Assembly (NCBI GenBank): GCA_038209365.1
Contig: JBBQXS010000050.1
Location: 1 to 30,890, forward strand
Source of the DNA: DASQHW01 sp038209365
GTDB taxonomy: Bacteria > Actinomycetota > Acidimicrobiia > IMCC26256 > PALSA-610
Direction of reading: 5' to 3'
DNA: 30,890 bases
The notes under the pieces are model-generated. The model was not told the DNA's origin and ran no database searches. It worked only from the letters and a program-made list of their open reading frames with translations. Made by a program: the position numbers and the translations under genes. Position 1 is the first letter of the stretch. Each line of letters opens with the position of its first letter. Of this stretch, positions 16,355 to 22,641 are shown piece after piece.

Positions 16355-17467
16355 GTGCGTAGGTCTCGCCGTACTAGCAGCCAAAGCCGACGCCCGAGAT
16401 TCGCAGGCGTGATCGTGCTCGTCGCACTCGCTCTCGCCGGAGTCGGCGCGTCATGCGCACCGGGACCTTGTGCGCCGTTCGCGTGCCCGCCCGGCCCTCC
16501 GACGCAGCTCGGGATCTTCACGCCCCTGTTCACGGGCGTCACCGACGCGAACTACGTCGCAGCCGAGGCGGACGCGGTGGGCGTGCGTACCGTGCGCGCG
16601 TCGCAACGGGTCGACAGTGCGACGATCAGGACCGCATTTGCCGCCTTCGCGGCCAAGGGCCTGCAGATGGTCTTCACCGCGGTCAATAACCAGCAGCCCG
16701 ACGGCACTGGCAACAATCCCGCGCATCCACCAGTGACCGAGGAGGAACAGCAGACGTATCGCGATCGCCTCGGCGCGATTCTCGACCGCATCCCCGACCC
16801 CACCGTTGTGCAGGTCGAGAATGAAGAAGTCGCGGCCAAATTTTTCGCGGGTACGATGGTGCAGTATCGCAACGAACTCGACGCGGCGATCGCTGTCGCG
16901 CACGCTCGTGGACTGAGGGTCACGAACGGCGGGATCACCACCAACCCGCTGTCGCTGCTCGTCTGGCAGGACTACAAGAGCCGCGGCCTCAATGCCGAAG
17001 CCGAGGACTTCGCCTCCCGGGCATTCGCGGACACTGGTGACGCGTGGATCCTGCGCGACCTGCGAAAAGAGCCGTTCACCCGCCTCAGCCGCCAGGGTTT
17101 GCAGACCGCGTGGGACAAGGCTGCCGCGCTCGTGCCATTGCTCGCCTCCAGCGACGTCGATTACGTGAACTTCCACTGGTACACCGACGACGACCATGCG
17201 CTTCGTGAGGCGATCGAGTACTTGCGGCGAGCGACCGGCAAGCCCGTCGTCACGACCGAGATCGGCCAACACAACACGTCGGCGGCGGTCGTCGTCGGCC
17301 ATCTCGGCGAAGTCGTCGAAGCCACCCATCTTCCCCTTGTGATCTGGTTCGACTGGGACGGCGATCCCGCCAAGGGCCTTCATACACCCGGCTCGCCCGG
17401 TGCCCTACGCCCGAACGGCGAAGCGTTCAAGTACTACGTCGCCACCCACCAAACACAAATCCGCTAG
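16355..17467 (+). CDS. Secreted TIM-barrel glycoside-hydrolase-like protein
   Basis: 370 residues from GTG 16355, with AGGAGG 7 bases upstream. The Arg-rich N-terminus and hydrophobic segment (GVIVLVALALAGVGASC) form a signal peptide that may be lipidated at Cys34. The mature region reads as a clan-A-like barrel: LGIFTPLFTGVTDANYVAAE, VRTVRAS, VVQVENEE (first acidic candidate), GGITTNPLSLLVWQDYKSRG, VDYVNFHWY, GKPVVTTEIGQ (second acidic candidate), PLVIWFDWDG. The strand-4 and strand-7 Glu pair fits a retaining glycosidase. The substrate is unknown. No cellulase or carbohydrate-binding module is apparent. Confidence 0.75.
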   Translation: MRRSRRTSSQSRRPRFAGVIVLVALALAGVGASCAPGPCAPFACPPGPPTQLGIFTPLFTGVTDANYVAAEADAVGVRTVRASQRVDSATIRTAFAAFAAKGLQMVFTAVNNQQPDGTGNNPAHPPVTEEEQQTYRDRLGAILDRIPDPTVVQVENEEVAAKFFAGTMVQYRNELDAAIAVAHARGLRVTNGGITTNPLSLLVWQDYKSRGLNAEAEDFASRAFADTGDAWILRDLRKEPFTRLSRQGLQTAWDKAAALVPLLASSDVDYVNFHWYTDDDHALREAIEYLRRATGKPVVTTEIGQHNTSAAVVVGHLGEVVEATHLPLVIWFDWDGDPAKGLHTPGSPGALRPNGEAFKYYVATHQTQIR

Positions 17468-17567
17468 CGCCAACGCTCATGGTTGCCTCGAAACGTCGCA
17501 GCGGCGTCAATTGGGTCCCATTGCCGGTGTGATCGACGCGCCCTATCTGGTGCCCCGACGGTGGCTG

Positions 17568-17609
17568 GGCTCCAACAGATCAGCTGAGCACAACCGTCTG
17601 GTTGGGGCC
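17568..17609 (+). terminator. Hairpin downstream of the secreted barrel protein
   Basis: GGCTCCAAC pairs with GTTGGGGCC (one G-T wobble) around a 24-base loop, 100 bases past the stop codon. No T-run follows. Terminator-like only. Confidence 0.3.
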
Positions 17610-17709
17610 AGAACCGGTAAGTACACGCAAGCCGACGACTCTCGGCATGTGGTTTTACTACGCGCAGGTCCCACTGTTCTAAAACCGTAATGAATTACAA
17701 CCGCTTGGG

Positions 17710-18079
17710 ATCGGACAAGGCCGCGCCAGCGACTTCTACGGCGTGCTCGGACGCGTCGGCGCACGCAACCGGACGTCGCCGCTGACGTTCGTCGCATTCG
17801 ATGTCCTCGCGTTCGACGGACCGGTGATCGACCAGCCGTACCGGCATCGGCGCGCGCTCCTCGACGGTTGCATTGAACGGCGACGCCTGGTGTACGACAC
17901 CCCAGCTACAGGGCCGCGTCGTCGACGTGCTCGCCGCGTGCCGGGAACATGACGTCGAGGGGATCGTCGCCGAGCGCGTCGACTCGGCGTATCGGCCAGG
18001 TGAACGGTCGAGCGACTGGCTCAAGCTCAAGACCGCGGACTTGCGGACTGTGCACGCGGCGCGACGGCACGAGGTCTGA
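17710..18079 (+). pseudogene. Truncated, frameshifted second DNA ligase copy
   Basis: It starts abruptly at GQGRASDFYGVLGRVGARN, equivalent to residue 78 of the ligase at 196-795, so motif I with its catalytic Lys and motif III are absent. FVAFDVLAFDGPVIDQPY follows, then a frameshift near 17868 after RRALLD (7 bases where 9 are expected). The frame resumes LNGDAWCTTPQLQG and runs to TGA 18079. Motif IV reads VEGIVAERV: its conserved Lys is Glu. SSDWLKLK (motif V) is kept. Clearly non-functional as a ligase. The readable six-cysteine gene begins 8 bases after its stop. Confidence 0.85.
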
Positions 18080-18087
18080 AGGCCGCG

Positions 18088-18261
18088 TTGGCCACCTGTC
18101 CCGGCGGGCTGATCGTTCACACCGACGGGACTGTCGCCAGCTGCACACTCGGCGAAGATGAAGACGGGTGCCGCGGACGGGAGCTACGGCACGAAGGCGA
18201 TCGGGTGCAGTGCATCGTATGGACGCCGGCGGGCTGCAACTACTGCGGCGTGCAGTTCTGA
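18088..18261 (+). CDS. Six-cysteine mini-protein, the readable copy of a dispersed family
   Basis: 57 residues if TTG 18088 is the start (GAAGG 5 bases upstream); there is no ATG or GTG in frame. The order is ATCPGG, LIVHTDGTVASC, TLGEDEDGCRGRELRHEG, DRVQCIVWTPAGCNYCGVQF and stop. Cysteines are at residues about 4, 18, 27, 44, 52 and 55, with nearby His residues, so it may bind zinc or another metal, or form disulfides. Broken relatives lie at 6871, 7537 and 3383, with tail fragments at 2157 and 19080. The reading fits a conserved protein rather than chance, because cysteines and ELRHE/DPV/CNYCGV positions persist across copies. The family is not recognised. Confidence 0.55.
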   Translation: MATCPGGLIVHTDGTVASCTLGEDEDGCRGRELRHEGDRVQCIVWTPAGCNYCGVQF

Positions 18262-18268
18262 ACGGACC

Positions 18269-18303
18269 GGCGGCCGGGGGGCTTTGGGAAGGGACCGGCC
18301 GCC
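18269..18303. terminator. Strong GC hairpin between convergent genes
   Basis: GGCGGCCGG pairs perfectly with CCGGCCGCC (9 pairs) around a 17-base loop. It lies 7 bases after the mini-protein stop and about 100 bases after the minus-strand ATPase stop at 18400. Likely a bidirectional stop, without a T-tract. Confidence 0.5.
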
Positions 18304-18399
18304 TGGCGTCCGGTCGCTCGCCGCGCTACTGGTACCCGCCAGTGCGCAAGCTGACGCTCAGCGATACAAGAGGTCCGGTGTCGACGGTACGTGCTGCGG

Positions 18400-18774
18400 T
18401 CACCGGACCGGGAGCTCCGCCCACACCGCTTTCCCGAGGCCGCTGTCGTAGTCCACACCCCACCGACATGCGAGGCCGTCCACCAGCATCATTCCACGAG
18501 AGTCTTTGGCGGGCTCGCACCACTCCGGGAAGCCGTCTTCCACTTCAACGCGACCGACGTCATCGGTGATGTTTACCTGCACGTACACCGGTGCTGCACC
18601 GTGAAGGATCGCGTTCGTGGCGAGTTCGCACACGATCACCGCGATCTCTTCTCGACCGCGCGTATCAGGTAGTTCTTGCCAGAGTCGGCGGCGCAGTTCG
18701 GGTACGGCGTGCACGTCGGAGGCAAGCCAAGCAGCAAGATTCCAGCCCACGACAAGACGCAGTACCCAGATCAT
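18400..18774 (-). CDS. RsbW-like serine kinase / anti-sigma ATPase (HATPase_c_2)
   Basis: 124 residues. The N box is EIAVIVCELATNAILHG (Glu, Asn), the G1 region VEVEDGFPEW, and the G2 region DSRGMMLVDGLACRWGV followed by GLGKAVWAELP, the typical C-terminus of GHKL ATPases in actinobacterial anti-sigma regulators. Such proteins bind a sigma factor or phosphorylate a STAS antagonist; a STAS protein is at 2235-2810 but not in an operon with it. The N-terminus (WVLRLVVGWNLAAWL) is unusually hydrophobic and the true start may be internal. No sigma factor is adjacent. It converges on the mini-protein gene. Confidence 0.85.
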   Translation of the reverse strand: MIWVLRLVVGWNLAAWLASDVHAVPELRRRLWQELPDTRGREEIAVIVCELATNAILHGAAPVYVQVNITDDVGRVEVEDGFPEWCEPAKDSRGMMLVDGLACRWGVDYDSGLGKAVWAELPVR

Positions 18775-19255
18775 GTGGCGTGCTGAGGCCTATTGGACAC
18801 AACGTGCGTGCAGGTGCGCCGAACTCGTAGACATTGCATCCGCCGAAACGTACGGGCACCCGAGAGTTGTGGCGATCGATGCTGGAAGGCTGGTACTGCG
18901 GCGATCGAGAGATGCGCCGCTTCCTCCAGAGAGTTCTAGTTACCCATCTGCCGGGTACGTCTACTGCTCGCCATCGCGGCGAGCGGATGTCAGGCGGCCG
19001 GGTCCGTTGCCCGATGTGGCTCGGCCGCCGATCCGTAAGTCTGGGCGCCGCCAGCCGCTCCGTCTCAACCTCGCGGTGTTTAGAACTGCACGCCGCAGTG
19101 GTTGCGGCCGGCGTCCAGTTCTAACGGATCGGCAGCCGAGCCGAATGGACCCCGACCCAGCCGCCTGCGTCCGTTCGCCGCAGGGGCGAGCACCCGCTCT
19201 ACCCGACAAGCATGGGCGAAGGCGTTCACCGATACGCGCCGTCTTGTCATTCGGA
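18775..19255. other. Stretch without a secure gene, containing duplicated relic DNA
   Basis: A plus-strand frame from about 18773 (CAELVDIASAETYGHP, RVVAIDAGRLVL) is somewhat protein-like but becomes Arg/Pro-rich and has no ribosome site. From about 19107 to 19185 the sequence resembles 18250-18330, downstream of the mini-protein gene, with several small gaps. The inverted repeat at 19080-19124 is listed separately. Confidence 0.35.
19080..19124. repeat. 45-base inverted repeat built from mini-protein 3' ends
   Basis: TTAGAACTGCACGCCG pairs with CGGCGTCCAGTTCTAA, 15 of 16 positions, around 13 bases. Read on the minus strand it encodes RNHCGVQF and stop, the end of the six-cysteine family. 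Read on the plus strand its right arm continues like the sequence after the intact copy. Confidence 0.65.
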
Positions 19256-19489
19256 TTACTCCGACCTAAGCCGCCATCTGTTGCCGCCGAAGCGTCGACC
19301 GGCGCGTGTCCCGTACCGCCATGCCAGCAGCGCCATCCAGAAAACAACGATAAGCAATCCACCAGCCACGAGCACCACCACTTCGCGGTACCCGGCACGG
19401 ACCTGCGCGGTACCTGGAAATAGCTGACGTCGGGTGCCCGCGCCACGCGGTCTGGTGTTAGCGCGGCGGGCAACCCCGGATGCGGACAT
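19256..19489 (-). CDS. Small single-pass membrane protein (tentative)
   Basis: 77 residues from ATG 19489; GTG just upstream is also possible. The basic N-terminus (RRANTRPRGAGTRRQ) is followed by one strong membrane helix (EVVVLVAGGLLIVVFWMALLAW) and a basic tail (RYGTRAGRRFGGNRW). There is no good ribosome site and no recognised family, so the start is uncertain. Confidence 0.4.
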   Translation of the reverse strand: MSASGVARRANTRPRGAGTRRQLFPGTAQVRAGYREVVVLVAGGLLIVVFWMALLAWRYGTRAGRRFGGNRWRLRSE

Positions 19490-19648
19490 CACACATCCGA
19501 TCAGCAGCTCTCCAAAGGAGAAGGAGCCGCGCTGACAAATCTGTGTGGCTGGGCATCTCCACAACAGGCGCGCCCGCTCGGCACATACGCTATGACGGTC
19601 CGGCGGCCGGGAACGAGGCGGGGGCCCGGCCCCGACCGCCGGCGCCGT

Positions 19649-19665
19649 TCGCCCCTTGGGGGCGA
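19649..19665 (-). terminator. Short hairpin downstream of the whiB-like gene
   Basis: TCGCCCC-TTG-GGGGCGA, a perfect 7-pair stem with a 3-base loop, about 80 bases past the stop at 19742. No T-tract is seen. Confidence 0.35.
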
Positions 19666-19741
19666 GTAGCTAGTTCTACCCTTGGCACGTCGAGCGCGGT
19701 CTCTCTCTGGTACGCGGCCGTCTCCTACCGCGGTTTAAGCA

Positions 19742-20167
19742 TCACCGACATCGCGCCGCCGCGCACGCGTACGCGGCTGAATGCAACGGGGGAGATGTTC
19801 GCAGAATTCTGCGACGCGTCGACGCGCTCGAACCACCGGTTCCTCGACGAGACGAGCAGGACGCGGTCCGCTCCGGCTGACTGTCCACGGAGCTTCTGCG
19901 TTCCCGTGGGCTTGTCCCGGCCCAGATGCCGTCCATGTCGTCGCCGAGCGCGCTAGCGAGACACGGGACACGCACAGGACATGATCTGCGGTAGGCGCGG
20001 GCCGGTTCGAGCGACTCACCCTTCTCCGGGAAGAACAGCGCCGTGTCGACACCCCGGCAGTTGGCTTCCTTATGCCATGCCGACGGGCGGAGGAGCGCGT
20101 CGAGCGCGTGAGTACCGTCGAGGTTGCGGTCCGTCGCCACCACCGCCGCGAAGAAACGCCGTCGCAC
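19742..20167 (-). CDS. WhiB-like protein with one cluster cysteine replaced
   Basis: 141 residues from GTG 20167. The core WHKEANCRGVDTALFFPE, ESLEPARAYRRSCPVRVPCL, DGIWAGTSPRERR matches WhiB transcription factors, including the G(I/V)W-GTS turn. WhiB proteins bind a [4Fe-4S] cluster with four cysteines in the pattern C...CxxCPVRxxC. Here C37, C63 and C69 are present, but the second position is Arg60, encoded CGC where TGC would give Cys: one base change. Cluster binding should be weakened or altered. The Ser/Arg-rich C-terminal 45 residues are longer than usual. It lies 13 bases downstream of the broken oxidoreductase. Confidence 0.82.
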   Translation of the reverse strand: MRRRFFAAVVATDRNLDGTHALDALLRPSAWHKEANCRGVDTALFFPEKGESLEPARAYRRSCPVRVPCLASALGDDMDGIWAGTSPRERRSSVDSQPERTASCSSRRGTGGSSASTRRRILRTSPPLHSAAYACAAARCR

Positions 20168-20180
20168 TTATAACGAGCAG

Positions 20181-20409
20181 CTACCGCCGCAGCGGCGTGA
20201 TCTTGGCGGTCGTACGACCAGTCGTGCCACTCGCGATTCGATGGCGCTCCAACACACACACCCGGGCCCCGCGTTCTCGCATTAGCAGCGCCGCGGTCAA
20301 CCCGTGATGCCGGCGCCGATCACGCGACATCGAAGGGGTTCGTTGCCCAGAGCGGACTGTATGTCGTCTCCGGAGTTGTGCCCAGCCAGACGGAGGTGTG
20401 TTCGCTCAT
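20181..20409 (-). pseudogene. FAD-dependent oxidoreductase, N-terminal fragment with two frameshifts
   Basis: GAGG lies 6 bases before ATG 20409. Frame one gives MSEHTSVWLGTTPETTYSP, LWATNPFDVA. One base is missing at GCGTG, where GCGGTG is expected, before VIGAGITG. Another is missing at GGTTGACC before LTAALLMRERGARVCVLE, RHRIASGTTGRTTAKITPL, RR and TAG 20181. VIGAGITGLTAALL is the dinucleotide-binding GxGxxG fold of DAO-type oxidoreductases, and GTTGRTTAK is the next conserved block. Only about 75 of an expected 400 or more residues remain, truncated just before the WhiB-like gene. Non-functional. Confidence 0.78.
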
Positions 20410-20507
20410 CTCACCCTCGTTACCCGATTGAACGCCGTGTCCTCGGGAACGTGTGGAGGTCACGTCGCGAACCGCTCCGCGATACCCGAACGCGAGGAGA
20501 CTGCGCC

Positions 20508-20720
20508 ATGCAGATCGATAAGGACACCATCGTGAACTTTCTCCGGGAGCGCGGCAACAACGAAAAGGCCGACGAGGCCGCGAAGGAGCTGCCGGACAAG
20601 GTCGACCATGAGGAACACGCCGGGATGCTCGAGAAGTTCGGCGTGAATCCCAAAGAGCTTCTCGCCAAGCTGGGGCTCGGCGACAAACTCGGGGGTATCG
20701 GCGACAAGCTCGGCCTTTAG
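20508..20720 (+). CDS. Conserved 70-residue protein, copy A
   Basis: GAGGAG lies 8 bases before ATG 20508. Text begins MQIDKDTIVNFLRERGNNE and ends GLGDKLGGIGDKLGL, with KELPDKVDHEEHAGMLEKFG between. The first 45 residues look like a small helical domain, and the tail has a GLGDKLGGIGDKLGL repeat. It differs from copy B (28133-28345) at only 9 of 70 positions. Similar small proteins occur next to stress genes in actinobacteria (recollection). Function unknown. It is in divergent orientation to the oxidoreductase relic. Confidence 0.85.
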   Translation: MQIDKDTIVNFLRERGNNEKADEAAKELPDKVDHEEHAGMLEKFGVNPKELLAKLGLGDKLGGIGDKLGL

Positions 20721-20990
20721 CCGCTCGCAGCTCATCAGCCGCGCGGTGGGGGTCGTATCGGGACACGATGGCCGTGAAGCAGGAGTCCCACAACGGTGCG
20801 GATACAAGGTCGGCGACGGGCAGGTCCACATACCCCGCCGATTAGCTCGTAGCACCTCACCCGCGCGGTCGAGAAGCCCTACATAACGATCCCATCGTCG
20901 TACCAGGCTAAACGCTGCGACGTAGTCCAGTCCGCGCGACGTGGTCTCGTGCCATCTTGGGTTGCAGGCGCCGACCACTCGGTTCCTGCG
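20721..20990 (-). pseudogene. Possible decayed gene with one frameshift
   Basis: The minus strand reads WHETTSRGLDYVAAFSLVRR, WDRYVGLLDRAGEVLRANRRG. Then, one frame over at the GGGG run near 20830, it reads YVDLPVADLVSAPLWDS, CFTAIVSRYDPHRAADELRAA. Both halves are protein-like. No start is fixed, and the frame runs into the 3' end of the convergent 70-residue gene without a natural stop. Family unrecognised. Confidence 0.35.
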
Positions 20991-21011
20991 CGTCGCGTCC
21001 GATGATGTCTT

Positions 21012-21033
21012 TCTGGAGTGTTTCGCCTCCGGA
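21012..21033 (-). terminator. Hairpin after dodecin
   Basis: TCTGGAG pairs with CTCCGGA (one wobble) around TGTTTCGC, 15 bases past the dodecin stop on the minus strand. No T-run. Confidence 0.35.
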
Positions 21034-21047
21034 CGTGTTCAGGGTGG

Positions 21048-21254
21048 TTACTCCAATACGAAGGTGACCAGCATGTTGACTTTGTAGCCAGTGACGTCAC
21101 CTTGGGAGGAGAGCTGTACTTCTTGTTCTTTGATCCAGGCGGACTGCATCCCGCGCAGCGTCTCCTTAGCGCGGTCGAGCCCGACTTGAATGGCGTCTTC
21201 GAAGCTCTCTTGTGAGATGGCGCTGATCTCAGTCACGCGTGCCACTGATGCCAT
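21048..21254 (-). CDS. Dodecin family flavin-binding protein
   Basis: 68 residues from ATG 21254 with GAGGAGG 6 bases upstream. MASVARVTEISAISQESFED, IQVGLDRAKETLRGM, SAWIKEQEVQLSSQGDVTGY, KVNMLVTFVLE is the whole dodecin fold: one helix packed on a three-stranded sheet. The conserved Trp in SAWIKEQ stacks on the isoalloxazine ring, and the second-strand Gln contributes to flavin contact. Dodecins form hollow dodecamers storing FMN, FAD or riboflavin. The frame is open upstream, but that part is not family-like. Context with stress genes is common. Product identity is secure. Confidence 0.93.
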   Translation of the reverse strand: MASVARVTEISAISQESFEDAIQVGLDRAKETLRGMQSAWIKEQEVQLSSQGDVTGYKVNMLVTFVLE

Positions 21255-21613
21255 CGTTGGCCTCCTCGGTTTCGTTGTCGGCCCGCCGGTCGACGGCCCT
21301 GGTCGTATGTTGGTTCGACACGGTGCTTGGTGTCTTCGATGCGCCGTGCGCGCGTTGACGATGCTTCGGCTGCGCGCGGAGCGGCTGAATTCACTGGTCC
21401 CTTGTTGCGTCATGTTGGGTGCGGCGATTGTCCCCGCGTTATCTTCGTCGATGTTGGCGATGATGATGTACGGATGATTCACAGCCCGATCAGCAGTGGA
21501 ATGAGCCCGCGATACCCTCCGGAGCCATTTCTGACGCTTGGGTTCGGGCAGTCAGCTCCGTGGCGGCGGCCAACACGGACGTTCCCTCGCCACTATCGGA
21601 GCATCGCAGTCGG

Positions 21614-21790
21614 CTATGGCTGACCTTCGGTCTCGGGACCCGAAGGACGCGGGGCGTCTAGCGAGTGCACCGGCGCAGGGCAGACGGCGTTTCCTTCCAC
21701 CGCATGCCGCAACGCGTCAACCTGCCGGCGCGCTTCGTAGAGACTGTCGCGGGTCCGACGCCATTTTCGCCACTGTCGGAATTTCTCCAT
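21614..21790 (-). CDS. Small hypothetical protein, 58 residues
   Basis: GAGGAG sits 4 bases before ATG 21790. MEKFRQWRKWRRTRDSLYEA, RRQVDALRHAVEGNAVCP, then a Pro-rich tail ends at TAG 21614. The basic, aromatic N-terminal half could form an amphipathic helix. No family is recognised. The strong ribosome site and consistent composition support it; there is no adjacent partner on the strand. Confidence 0.5.
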   Translation of the reverse strand: MEKFRQWRKWRRTRDSLYEARRQVDALRHAVEGNAVCPAPVHSLDAPRPSGPETEGQP

Positions 21791-22120
21791 TGCGCTCCTC
21801 GCACGTCCGCAGACCGCGAGTGTGTGTGAAGCGCGTGATCGAACGCAACCTCGGCAGTGATCGCCTGAACTCGGTAAGCCCTGGCGAACATCGAACGCCC
21901 CGGCGATTTGACCCGCAGATTTTCAGGTATCAGCTGGACGGTGAGCACCGGCGCTCGAGACACGATGGTCCCGGTCCCCGAGTGCTTCTGGGGCCCGCGA
22001 AGACCTCAGTAGCCGTAGCTCGTTCCGTCCACGCCGGAATCGGCCCGGACGTGTACAGACAACTGGGGTAGGCCGACCAGATTCGCCTCGACTTGGATAG
22101 CAATCTCATGCCGCTGCGGG
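21791..22120. other. Stretch with an interrupted minus-strand frame
   Basis: One minus-strand frame runs from 22215 to 21658 with a single TGA near 22008 (between TSYGY and GLRGPQ). Parts look protein-like (HEIAIQVEANLVGLPQLSV; VLTVQLIPENLRV). There is no start with a ribosome site, and the 3' part overlaps the 58-residue gene in another frame. It may be a decayed gene transcribed from the motif at 22121-22153. Confidence 0.25.
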
Positions 22121-22153
22121 CTCTCGGTGTAACAGTTCGCCCGCTCGAGCGTT
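22121..22153 (-). promoter_or_regulatory. 33-bp promoter-like motif, copy 2 (with inverted repeat)
   Basis: On the minus strand: AACGCTCGAG, 7 variable bases, ACTGTTACACCGAGAG. It matches 26931-26963 at 27 of 33 positions, including all 26 outside the variable 7. GTGTAAC (22127-22133) and GTTACAC (22151-22157) form a perfect 7-base inverted repeat here. GTAACG - 16 bases - GTTACA could serve as -35/-10 elements for an ECF sigma factor. It faces left. Confidence 0.45.
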
Positions 22154-22167
22154 ACACATCGTGAAGT

Positions 22168-22191
22168 GCCCGCCAGCGCCGGCGGGCTTTT
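22168..22191 (+). terminator. Intrinsic terminator
   Basis: GCCCGCC-AGCGCC-GGCGGGC-TTTT: a perfect 7-pair GC stem, 6-base loop and T-tract on the plus strand. No plus-strand gene ends upstream, so it may end a small RNA or a leader. Confidence 0.65.
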
Positions 22192-22210
22192 GGCGCGCGG
22201 CGTGGTGGGC

Positions 22211-22225
22211 GACAACGATGTTGTC
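22211..22225. promoter_or_regulatory. Palindrome GACAACGATGTTGTC
   Basis: Perfect 6-base arms around GAT, about 90 bases before the DUF2188 gene. Its size and position suit an operator for the downstream operon. No regulator is assigned. Confidence 0.25.
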
Positions 22226-22311
22226 CCGTCAACGTGCGGCCGCCCCGCGTGCGTGCTTGACGATGCTCAGATTGGGTATTGAGGTGCGCGCTCCCGTCGA
22301 AGGAGCGGTGC

Positions 22312-22641
22312 ATGGTGGACAACCGGAAGGCGGATGTCGTCGTCGAACCGCGGCCCGATGGTCGCTGGGCGCGCCAGAAGCGGGGCGCTCGGCGGGCGGC
22401 TTCGTTGCACGACACCCAAGCGGGCGCAGAGGCGGCGGCTCGGGCGCAAGCAAAGCGAGAGCGCACCGGCATCGTGGTGAAAGGCCGAGACGGCCGCGTC
22501 GAACGCCGGGAGAGTTACGGCGACGACGCCGCGAACGTTCTCACCGCGAACCGGGACGTCTCGTCGTTGCACCAGAGGTCGTCTGCGGGTTCAGGTCCTG
22601 CGGGAGGTACAGACGCTCGACGTGGGCGTCAAGGAGGTGCC
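22312..22641 (+). CDS. DUF2188 protein, read through into the next gene
   Basis: ATG 22312 has AAGGAG 6 bases upstream. DVVVEPRPDGRWARQKRGAR, SLHDTQAGAEAAARAQAKRE, GIVVKGRDGRVERRESYG is a full DUF2188 domain (about 55 residues), the same fold as 28535-28735. DUF2188 proteins are small and of unknown function. After the domain the frame runs a further 40 or so low-complexity codons with no stop and enters the next gene in frame, so a fusion of about 336 residues is possible. A strong internal ribosome site before 22642 suggests separate translation as well. A lost stop codon through an indel is the alternative. Confidence 0.75.

Noticed and set aside
16451..17383. 310-codon minus-strand frame
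   Set aside because: Antisense to the secreted barrel protein, which has an ideal ribosome site and signal peptide.
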